From NCBI RefSeq assembly GCF_029227915.1, contig NC_079884.1, positions 30,444,001-30,508,000 of the forward strand: 64,000 nucleotides of DNA, in the 5' to 3' direction. Numbering within the stretch: the stretch's first letter is position 1; each line of letters begins with the position of its first letter. This document shows, piece after piece, positions 25,081 to 35,889 of the stretch. Origin of the DNA: Hydractinia symbiolongicarpus (Eukaryota > Cnidaria > Hydrozoa > Anthoathecata > Hydractiniidae). The notes beneath the pieces were generated by a model that saw nothing but the letters and a program-made list of their open reading frames with translations, was not told the DNA's origin and made no database searches. Made by a program: the position numbers and the translations under genes.

Positions 25081-28000
25081 CAGGGAGTAAACTCATTTCC
25101 CGAACGATTTTTTAAATTATTTTTTCACCACTAAAATGCATGAGACTTGTAGTTTTCAAAAATGTTTTCATTTTTGATGAGACGCTAAATGAAAGGGGTT
25201 TAATCGCCGGCAAAGAAAACCCACGATTTCCCGTAAATCCCGGGCTTGGCCCGTATAGTCGAATGTATACAAAGAAAGTACCCAGGGAGTAAACTCATTT
25301 CCCAAACGATTTTTTAAATTATTATGTCACCACTAAAACGCATGAGACTTGTAGTATTCAAAAGTGTTTTCATTTTTGATGAGACGCTGAATAAAAGAGG
25401 TTTAATCGCCGGCAAACGAAAACCCGCGATTTCCCGTAAATCCCGGACTCGGCCCGTATAGTCAAAAGTATACAAAGAAAGTACCCAGGGAGTAAACTCA
25501 TTTCCCGAACGATTTTTTAAATTATTTTTTCACCACTAAAACGTATGAGACTTGTAGTTTTTAGAAATGTTTTCATTTTTGATGAGAGGCTTAATGAATG
25601 TGGTTTAATCGCCGGCAAACGAAAACCCGCGATTTCCCGTAAACCCCGGACTCGGCCCGTATAGTCAAAAGTATACAAAGAAAGTACCCAGGGAGTAAAC
25701 TCATTTCCCGAACGATTTTTAAAATTATTATTTCACCACTAAAACCCATGAGACTTGTAGTTTTTAAAAATGTTTTCATTTTTGATGAGACGCTGAATAA
25801 AGGAAGTTTAATCGCCGGTAAACAAAAACCCGCGATTTCCCGTAAATCCCGGACTCAGCCCGTATAGTCAAAAGTATACAAAGAAAGTACCCAGGGAGTA
25901 AACTCATTTCCCGAACGATTTTTTAAATTATTTTTTCACCACTAAAACGTATGAGACTTGTAGTTTTCAGAAATGTTTTCATTTTTGCTGAGACATTTAA
26001 TGAAAGTGGTTTAATCGCCGGCAAACGAAAACCCGCGATTTCCCGTAAATCCCGGGCTTGGCTCGTATAGTCGAATGTATACAAAGAAAGTACCCAGGGA
26101 GTAAACTCATTTCCCGAACGATTTTTTAAATTATTTTTTCACCACTAAAACGCATGAGACTTGTAGTTTTCAAAAATGTTATCATTTTTGATGAGACGCT
26201 AAATGAAAGGGGTTTAATCGCCGGCAAAGAAAACCCGCGATTTCCCGTAAATCCCGGGCTTGGCCCGTATAGTCGAATGTATACAAAGAAAGTACCCAGG
26301 GAGTAAACTCATTTCCCAAACGATTTTTTAAATTATTATGTCACCACTAAAACGCATGAGACTTGTAGTTTTCAAAATTGTTTTCATTTTTGATGAGACG
26401 CTGAGTAAAAGAGGTTTAATCGCCGGCAAACGAAAACCCGCGATTTCCCGTAAATCCCGGACTCGGCCCGTATAGTCAAAAGTATACAAAGAAAGTACCC
26501 AGGGAGTAAACTCATTTCCCGAACGATTTTTGAAATTATTTTTTCACCACTAAAACGTATGAGACTTGTAGTTTTCAGAAATGTTTTCATTTTTGATGAG
26601 AGGCTTAATGAATGTGGTTTAATCGCCGGCAAACGAAAACCCGCGATTTTCCGTAAATCCCGGGCTTGGCCCGTATAGTCGAATGTATACAAAGAAATTC
26701 CCCTGTGAGTAAACTCACTTCCAAAACGATTTTTTAAATTATCTTTTCACCACTAAAACGCATGAGACTTGTAGTTTTTAAAAATGTTTTCATTTTTGAT
26801 GAGACGCTGAATAAAAGAAGTTTAATCGACGGCAAACGAAAACCCGCCATTTCCCGTAAACCCCGGACACGGCCCGTATAGTCAAAAGTATACAAAGAAA
26901 GTACCCAGGGAGTAAACTCATTTCCCAAACGATTTTTTAAATTATTATTTCACCACTAAAACCCATGAGACATGTAGTTTTTAAAAATGTTTTCATTTTT
27001 GATGCGACGCTGAATAAAGGAAGTTTAATCGCCGGTAAACGAAAACCCGCGATTTCCGGTAAATCCCGGACTCAGCCCGTATAGTCAAAAGTATACAAAG
27101 AAAGTACCCAGGGAGTAAACTCATTTCCCGAACGATTTTTTAAATTAATTTTTCACCACTAAAACGTATGAGACTTGTAGTTTTCAGAAATGTTTTCATT
27201 TTTGATGAGACATTTAATGAAAGTGGTTTAATCGCCGGCAAACGAAAACCCGCGATTTCCCGTAAATCCCGGGCTTGGCTCGTATAGTCGAATGTATACA
27301 AAGAAAGTACCCAGGGAGTAAACTCATTTCCCGAACGATTTTTTAAATTATTTTTTCACCACTAAAACGCATGAGATTTGTAGTTTTTAAAAATGTTTTC
27401 ATTTTTGATGAGACGCTAAATGAAAGGGGTTTAATCGCCGGCAAACTAAAACCCGCGATTTCCCGTAAATCCCGGACTCAGCCCGTATAGTCAAAAGAAT
27501 ACAAAGAAAGTACCCAGGGAGTTATCTCATTTCCCGAACGATTTTTTAAATTATTTTTTCACCACTAAAACGTATGAGACTTGTAGTTTTCAGAAATGTT
27601 TTTATTTTTGATGAGACATTTAATGAAGGTGGTTTAATCACCGGCAAACGAAAACCCACGATTTCCCGTAAATCCCGGGCTTGGCTCGTATAGTCGAATG
27701 TATACAAAGAAAGTACCCAGGGAGTAAACTCATTTCCCGAACGATTTTTTAAATTATTTTTTCACAACTAAAACGCATGAGATTTGTAGTTTTTAAAAAT
27801 GTTTTCATTTTTGATGAGACGCTAAAATGAAAGGGGTTTAATCGCCGGCAAACGAAAACCCGCGATTTCCCGTAAATCCCGGACTCAGCCCGTATAGTCA
27901 AAAGAATACAAAGAAAGTACCCAGGGAGTTATCTCATTTCCCGAACGATTTTTTAAATTATTTTTTCACCACTAAAACGTATGAGACTTGTGGTTTTCAG

Positions 28001-31000
28001 AAATGTTTTCATTTTTGATGAGACATTTAATGAAAGTGGTTTAATCGCCGGCAAACGAAAACCCGCGATTTCCCGTAAATCCCGGACTCAGCCCGTATAG
28101 TCAAAAGAATACAAAGAAAGTACCCAGGGAGTTATCTCATTTCCCGAACGATTTTTTAAATTATTTTTTCACCACTAAAACGTATGAGACTTGTAGTTTT
28201 CAGAAATGTTTTCATTTTTGATGAGACATTTAATGAAAGTGGTTTAATCGCCGGCAAACGAAAACCCGCGATTTCCCGTAAATCCCGGGCTTGGCTGGTA
28301 TAGTCGAATGTATACAAAGAAAGTACCCAGGGAGTAAACTCATTTCCCGAACGATTTTTTAAATTATTTTTTCACCACTAAAACGCATGAGACTTGTAGT
28401 TTTTCAAAAATGTTTTCATTTTTGATGAGACGCCTAATGAAAGGGGTTTAATCGCCGGCAAACGAAAACCCGCGATTTCCCGTAAATCCCGGACTCGACC
28501 CGTATAGTCAACAGTATACAAAGAAAGTACCCAGGAAGTAAACTCATTTCCCGAACGATTTTTAAAATTATTTTTTCACCACTAAAACGTATGAGACTTG
28601 TAGTTTTCAGAAATGTTTTCATTTTTGATGAGAGGCTTAATGAATGTGGTTTAATCGCCGGCAAACGAAAACCCGCCATTTCCCGTAAACCCCGGACTCG
28701 GCCCGTATAGTCAAAAGTATACAAAGAAAGTACCCAGGGAGTAAACTCATTTCCCGAACGATTTTTTAAATTATTATTTCACCACTAAATCCCATGTGAC
28801 TTGTAGTTTTTAAAAATGTTTTCATTTTTGATGAGACGCTGAATAAAGGAAGTTTAATCGCCGGTAAACGAAAACCCGCGATTTCCCGTAAATCCCGGAC
28901 TCAGCCCGTATAGTCAAAAGTATACAAAGAAAGTACCCAGGGAGTAAACGCATTTCCCGAACGATTTTTTAAATTATTTTTTCACCACTCAAACGTATGA
29001 GACTTGTAGTTTTCAGAAATGTTTTCATTTTTGATGAGACATTTAATGAAAGTGGTTTAATCGCCGACAAACGAAAACCCGCGATTTCCCGTAAATCCCG
29101 GGCTTGGCTCGTATAGTCGAATGTATACAAAGAAAGTACTCAGGGAGTAAACTCATTTCCCGAACGATTTTTTAAATTATTTTTTCACCACTAAAACGCA
29201 TGAGACTTGTAGTTTTCAAAAATGTTTTCATTTTTGATGAGACGCTGAATAAAAGAGGTTTAATCGCCGGCGAACGAAAACCCGCAATTTCCCGTAAATC
29301 CCGGACTTGGCCCGTATAGTCAAAAGTATACAAAGAAAGTACCCAGGGAGTAAACTCATTTCCCAAACGATTTTTTAAATTATTTTTTCACCACTAAAAC
29401 GTATGAGACTTGTAGTTTTCAGAAATGTTTTCATTTTTGATGAGAGCCTTAATGAATGTGGTTTAATCGCCGGCAAACGAAAACCCGCGATTTTCCGTAA
29501 ATCCCGGGCTTGGCCCGTATAGTCGAATGTATACAAAGAAAGTACCCAGGGAGTAAACTCATTTCCCGAACGATTTCTTAAATTATTTTTTCACCACTAA
29601 AACGCATGAGATTTGTAGTTTTTAAAAATGTTTTCATTTTTGATGACACGCTAAATGAAAGGGGTTTAATCGCCGGCAATCGAAAACCCGCGATTTCCCG
29701 TAAATCCCGGGCTTGGCCCGTATAGTCGAATGTATACAAAGAAAGTACCCAGGAAGTAAACTCATTTCCCAAACGATTTTTTAAATTATTTTGTCACCAC
29801 TAAAACGCATGAGACTTGTAGTTTTCAAAAGTGTTTTCATTTTTGATGAGACGCTGAATAAAAGAGGTTTAATCGCCGGCAAACGAAAACCCGCAATTTT
29901 CCGTAAATCCCGGACTCGGCCCGTATAGTCAAAAGTATACAAAGAAAGTACCCTGTGAGTAAACTCATTTCAAAAACGATTTTTTAAATTATCTTTTCAC
30001 CACTAAAACGCATGAGACTTGTAGTTTTTAAAAATGTTTTCATTTTTGATGAGACGCTTAATGAATGTGGTTTAATCGACAGCAAACGAAAACCCGCCAT
30101 TTCCCGTAAACCCCGGACTCGGCTCGTATAGTCAAAAGTATACAAAGAAAGTACCCAGGGAGTAAACTCATTTCCCGAACGATTTTTTAAATTATTTTTT
30201 CACCACTAAAACGTATGAGACTTGTAGTTTTCAGAAATATTTTCATTTTTGATGAGAGGCTTAATGAATGTGGTTTAATCGCCGGCAAACGAAAACCCGC
30301 GATTTTCCGTAAATCCCGGGCTTGGCCCGTATAGTCGAATGTATACAAAGAAAGTACCCTGTGAGTAAACTCATTTCCAAAACGATTTTTTAAATTATCT
30401 TTTCACCACTAATACGCATGAGACTTGTAGTTTTTAAAAATGTTTTCATTTTTGATGAGACGCTGAATAAAAGAAGTTTAATCGACGGCAAACGAAAACC
30501 CGTTATTTCCCGTAAACCCCGGACACGGCCCGTATAGTCAAAAGTATACAAAGAAAGTACCCAGGGAGTAAACTCATTTCCCGAACGATTTTTTAAATTA
30601 TTATTTCACCACTAAAACCCATGAGACATGTAGTTTTTAAAAATGTTTTCATTTTTGATGAGACGCTAAATAAAGGAAGTTTAATCGCCGGTAAACGAAA
30701 ACCCGCGATTTCCCGTAAATCCCGGACTCAGCCCGTATAGTCGAATGTATACAAAGAAAGTGCCCAGGGAGTAAACTCATTTCCCGAACGATTTCTTAAA
30801 TTATTTTTTCACCACTAAAACGCATGAGATTTGTAGTTTTTAAAAATGTTTTCATTTTTGATGAGACGCTAAATGAAAGGGGTTTAATCGCCGGCAAACG
30901 AAAACCCGCGATTTCCCGTAAATCCCGGGCTTGGCCTGTATAGTCGAATGTATACAAAGAAAGTACCCAGGGAGTAAACTCATTTCCCAAACGATTTTTT

Positions 31001-34000
31001 AAATTATTTTGTCACCACTAAAACGCATGAGACTTGCAGTTTTCAAAAGTGTTTTCATTTTTGATGAGACGCTGAATAAAAGAGGTTTAATCGCCGGCAA
31101 ACGAAAACCCGCAATTTTCCGTAAATCCCGGACTCGGCCCGTATAGTCAAAAGTATACAAAGAAAGTACCCTGTGAGTAAACTCATTTCCAAAACGATTT
31201 TTTAAATTATCTTTTCACCACTAAAACGCATGAGACTTGTAGTTTTTAAAAATGTTTTCATTTTTGATGAGACGCTTAATAAATGTGGTTTAATCGACAG
31301 CAAACGAAAACATGCCATTTCCCGTAAACCCCGGACTCGGCTCGTATAGTCAAAAGTATACAAAGAAAGTACCCAGGGAGTAAACTCATTTCCCGAACGA
31401 TTTTTTAAATTATTATTTCACCACTAAAACCCATGAGACATGTAGTTTTTAAAAATGTTTTCATTTTTGATGAGACGCTGAATAAAGGAAGTTTAATCGC
31501 CGGTAAACGAAAACCCGCGATTTCCCGTAAATCCCGGACTCAGCCCGTATAGTCAAAAGTATACAAAGAAAGTACCCAGGGAGTAAACTCATTTCCCGAA
31601 CGATTTTTTAAATTAATTTTTCACCACTAAAACGTATGAGACTTGTAGTTTTCAGAAATGTTTTCATTTTTGATGAGACATTCAATGAAAGTGGTTTAAT
31701 CGCCGGCAAACAAAAACCCGCGATTTCCCGTAAATCCCGGGCTTGGCTCGTATAGTCGAATGTATACAAAGAAAGTACCCAGGGAGTAAACTCATTTCCC
31801 GAACGATTTTTTAAATTATTTTTTCACCACTAAAACGCATGAGATTTGTAGTTTTTAAAAATGTTTTCATTTTTGATGAGACGCTAAATGAAAGGGGTTT
31901 TATCGCCGGCAAACGAAAACCCGCGATTTCCCGTAAATCCCGGGCTTGGCTCGTATAGTCGAATGTATACAAAGAAAGTACCCAGGGAGTAAACTCATTT
32001 CCCGAACGATTTTTTAAATTATTTTTTCACCACTAAAACGCATGAGATTTGTAGTTTTTAAAAATGTTTTCATTTTTGATGAGACGCTAAATGAAATGGG
32101 TTTAATCGCCGGCAAACGAAAACCCGCGATTTCCCGTAAATCCCGGGCTTGGCCCGTATAGTCGAATGTATGCAAAGAAAGTACCCAGGGAGTAAACTCA
32201 TTTCCCGAACGATTTTTTAAATTATTATTTCACCACTAAAACCCATGAGACATGTAGTTTTTAAAAATTTTTTCATTTTTGATGAGACGCTGAATAAAGG
32301 AAGTTTAATCGCCGGTAAACGAAAACCCGCGATTTCCCGTAAATCCCGGACTCAGCCCGTATAGTCAAAAGTATACAAAGAAAGTACCCAGGGAGTAAAC
32401 TCATTTCCCGAACGATTTTTTAAATTAATTTTTCACCACTAAAACGTATGAGACTTGTAGTTTTCAGAAATGTTTTCATTTTTGATGAGACATTCAATGA
32501 AAGTGGTTTAATCGCCGGCAAACGAAAACCCGCGATTTCCCGTAAATCCCGGGCTTGGCTCGTATAGTCGAATGTATACAAAGAAAGTACCCAGGGAGTA
32601 AACTCATTTCCCGAACGATTTTTTAAATTATTTTTTCACCACTAAAACGCATGAGTTTTGTAGTTTTTAAAAATGTTTTCATTTTTGATGAGACGCTAAA
32701 TGAAAGGGGTTTAATCGCCGGCAAACGAAAACCCGCGATTTCCCGTAAATCCTGGGCTTGGCCCGTATAGTCGAATGTATGCAAAGAAAGTACCCAGGGA
32801 GTAAACTCATTTCCCAAACGATTTTTTAAATTATTTTGTCACCACTAAAACGCATGAGACTTGTAGTTTTCAAAAGTGTTTTCATTTTTGATGAGACGCT
32901 GAATAAAAGAGGTTTAATCGCCGGCAAACGAAAACCCGCAATTTCCCGTAAATCCCGGACTCGGCCCGCATAGTCAAAAGTATACAAAGAAAGTACCCAG
33001 GGAGTAAACTCATTTCCCGAACGATTTTTAAAATTATTATTTCACTACTAAAGCCCATGAGACTTGTAGTTTTTAAAAATATTTTCATTTTTGATGAGAC
33101 GCTGAATAAAGGAAGTTTAATCGCCGGTAAACGAAAACCCGCGATTTCCCGTAAATCCCGGACTCAGCCCGTATAGTCAAAAGTATACAAAGAAAGTACC
33201 CAGGGAGTAAACTCATTTCCCGAACGATTTTTAAAATTATTATTTCACTACTAAAGCCCATGAGACTTGTAGTTTTTAAAAATATTTTCATTTTTGATGA
33301 GACGCTGAATAAAGGAAGTTTAATCGCCGGTAAACGAAAACCCGCGATTTCCCGTAAATCCCGGACTCAGCCCGTATAGTCAAAAGTATACAAAGAAAGT
33401 ACCCAGGGAGTAAACTCATTTCCCGAACGATTTTTTAAATTAATTTTTCACCACTAAAACGTATGAGACTTGTAGTTTTCAGAAATGTTTTCATTTTTGA
33501 TGAGACATTCAATGAAAGTGGTTTAATCGTCGGCAAACAAAAAACCCGCGATTTCCCGTAAATCCCGGGCTTGGCTCGTATAGTCGAATGTATACAAAGA
33601 AAGTACCCAGGGAGTAAACTCATTTCCCGAACGATTTTTTAAATTATTTTTTCACCACTAAAACGCATGAGATTTGTAGTTTTTAAAAATGTTTTCATTT
33701 TTGATGAGACGCTAAATGAAAGGGGTTTAATCGCCGGCAAACGAAAACCCGCGATTTCCCGTAAATCCCGGGCTTGGCCCGTATAGTCGAATGTATGCAA
33801 AGAAAGTACCCAGGGAGTAAACTCATTTCCCAAACGATTTTTTAAATTATTTTGTCACCACTAAAACGCATGAGACTTGTAGTTTTCAAAAGTGTTTTCA
33901 TTTTTGATGAGACGCTGAATAAAAGAGGTTTAATCGCCGGCAAACGAAAACCCGCAATTTCCCGTAAATCCCGGACTCGGCCCGTATAGTCAAAAGTATA

Positions 34001-34768
34001 CAAAGAAAGTACCCAGGGAGTAAACTCATTTCCCGAACGATTTTTAAAATTATTATTTCACTACTAAAGCCCATGAGACTTGTAGTTTTTAAAAATATTT
34101 TCATTTTTGATGAGACGCTGAATAAAGGAAGTTTAATCGCCGGTAAACGAAAACCCGCGATTTCCCGTAAATCCCTGACTCAGCCCGTATAGTCAAAAGA
34201 ATACAAAGAAAGTACCCAGGGAGTTATCTCATTTCCCGAACGATTTTTCAAATTATTTTTTCACCACTAAAACGTATGAGACTTGTAGTTTTCAGAAATG
34301 TTTTCATTTTTGATGAGACATTTAATGAACGTGGTTTAATCGCCGGCAAACGAAAACCCGCGATTTCCCGTAAATCCCGGGCTTGGCTCGTATAGTCGAA
34401 TGTATACAAAGAAAGTACCCGGGGAGTAAACTTATTTCCCAAACGATTTTTTAAATTATTTTTTCACCACTAAAACGCATGAGACTTGTAGTTTTTAAAA
34501 ATGTTTTCACTTTTGATGAGACGCTTAATGAAAGGGGTTTAATCGCCGGCAAACGAAAACCCGCGATTTCCCGTAAATCCCGGACTCGGCCCGTATAGTC
34601 AACAGTATACAAAGAAAGTACCCAGGAAGTAAACTCATTTCCCGAACGATTTTGAAAATTATTTTTTCACCACTAAAACGTATGAGACTTGTAGTTTTCA
34701 GAAATGTTTTCATTTTTGATGAGAGGCTTAATGAATGTGGTTTAATCGCCGGCAAACGAAAACCCGCC

Positions 34769-34776
34769 ATTTCCCG
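34769..34776. other. Retrotransposon insertion site, left flank (copy A)
   Basis: The satellite reads GCCATTTCCCG up to 34776, then switches to element sequence. After the element it resumes with CCCGTAAACC, so the monomer continues in phase with nothing lost. TCCCG is present on both sides (34772-34776 and 38980-38984), compatible with a 5-bp target-site duplication. It could equally be a 4-bp chance overlap with the element's AAAATC tail. Confidence 0.6.
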
Positions 34777-34806
34777 AGGTCGAACTTTGTATATCGTATC
34801 AGCAGC

Positions 34807-35889
34807 ATGGAAAATTTAACTAATACACCAATTGTAGAATTCATTGATACACCACTTCGTAAAATTAGCTCGACTTCAGATATTTCTTTAATTCTTGAAA
34901 GAAATGGAGTTAAAGAAAGTGATGAATCGTTTATAGACCGCATGTATTTAAACATCAACTTACAAAAAATGAAAGGTGAGCTAATACACGATCTTAAAAA
35001 CTACCTTGATGAATGTGTTAGAAGTGTTGCTCTGTCAAACCGTCACGTTTCTACTGAATGGGATAGTAATAAAATGTTTAGTGTGTTGGAGGAAAGGATT
35101 TTATTTTTGGAAAAGGAAGTAAATGCCAAAAATGAAATGATACAAATGTTATTAGCGACGAAATCATCAATGCGTGACGACATACTACATAACTCTCATA
35201 GCTTCAACAAATTAAAATCTTGCGAAACAAACGAGAATTTTACAATTCCCAAGGACACCGTTAAGGCAAAAATCATTAAACAGAGTTCCTTTATTCACGC
35301 AAATCGCTTTGAAAACTTGCCCATTGAAGAAATAATGGATGATGTAAATAGTGTTGCCAACGAAGTGCCGCATAAAACGCCGCGAAGGAGATCTGACAAA
35401 AAATCTAAAGTTACGCAAATAATTGGAGACTCGATTGTAAAAGAAGTGAAGGGCTGGAAACTTTCTTCAAACGAGAACAAGATTATAGTGAAATCCTTCT
35501 CTGAAGCCACGACTAAATGCATGGAAAGTTACGCAATACCAACTACGAACATGTCTCCCGATAACATTATTATTCATTGTGGCACTAACGATCTTAATAG
35601 AATCGAAACCGATCAAATTGCTCAAAACATAGTAAAATTGGCTATTAAATTGAAATCTGGTGAAAATAATGTAATGATATCGGGCATAATTCAACGAAAA
35701 GACAGACTAAATGAAAAGGTGATGGCAGTCAACAAATCTCTCGCTCATCTTTGCGAACAAAGAAACATCGGCTTTATCAATAATGATAATATAAACCCCG
35801 ACTTGCATTTGAATAGAAGTCGCCTTCACCTAAATATGAAAGGGACTTCAATATTGTCTCGGAACTTTCTACAGGTGATTGAGGATTGA
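34807..35889 (+). CDS. Retrotransposon ORF1 protein, SGNH/GDSL-esterase-like (copy A)
   Basis: 360 codons from the first ATG inside the element; it is open throughout. In this family ORF1 binds element RNA and may act on lipids or membranes. Residues 1-85 show no recognised motif. Residues about 88-116 look like a coiled coil, and 190-201 are basic (PRRRSDKKSK). From about 202 there is an SGNH-hydrolase-like domain: GDS with Ser209, GTND with Asn261, and LHLN with His341. Two expected residues are changed. The block II glycine is Glu233 (FSEATT) and the Asp three residues before the histidine is Ser338, so esterase activity is doubtful. An in-frame ATG at 34735 in the flanking satellite would add 24 residues, but I do not take it as the start. 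The TGA stop is followed by C, in frame with ORF2. Confidence 0.87.
   Translation: MENLTNTPIVEFIDTPLRKISSTSDISLILERNGVKESDESFIDRMYLNINLQKMKGELIHDLKNYLDECVRSVALSNRHVSTEWDSNKMFSVLEERILFLEKEVNAKNEMIQMLLATKSSMRDDILHNSHSFNKLKSCETNENFTIPKDTVKAKIIKQSSFIHANRFENLPIEEIMDDVNSVANEVPHKTPRRRSDKKSKVTQIIGDSIVKEVKGWKLSSNENKIIVKSFSEATTKCMESYAIPTTNMSPDNIIIHCGTNDLNRIETDQIAQNIVKLAIKLKSGENNVMISGIIQRKDRLNEKVMAVNKSLAHLCEQRNIGFINNDNINPDLHLNRSRLHLNMKGTSILSRNFLQVIED

Larger units (their letters stand above)
5549..34776 (-). repeat. 203-bp satellite array, inverted domain, first part
   Basis: About 144 uninterrupted head-to-tail monomers, all reverse-complemented relative to the first 5.5 kb. In + strand reading each contains AAAGTACCCAGGGAGTAAAC, CATTTCCCGAACG, a T-rich tract, TTTTCACCACTAAAACG, ATGAGACTTGTAG, the dyad, GGTTTAATCGCCGGC and a GC-rich core ending CCCGTATAGTC. 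Several monomer classes recur, separated by linked variants such as CTGTGAGT with TTCCAAAACG, CATTTAATGAAA, GAATAAAGGAAG, AATCGACGGC and a 202-bp class with GGCAAAGAAAAC. No gene is visible. The stretch is interrupted at its right end by the retrotransposon. Confidence 0.97.

Noticed and set aside
34735-34806. ORF1 start at 34735
   Set aside because: This ATG lies in the flanking satellite, before the element's 5' junction; the first ATG inside the element is at 34807.
35212-35418. Antisense open frames of 60-77 codons inside the retrotransposon
   Set aside because: Shadows of ORF1 and ORF2 on the other strand, with no recognisable domain.
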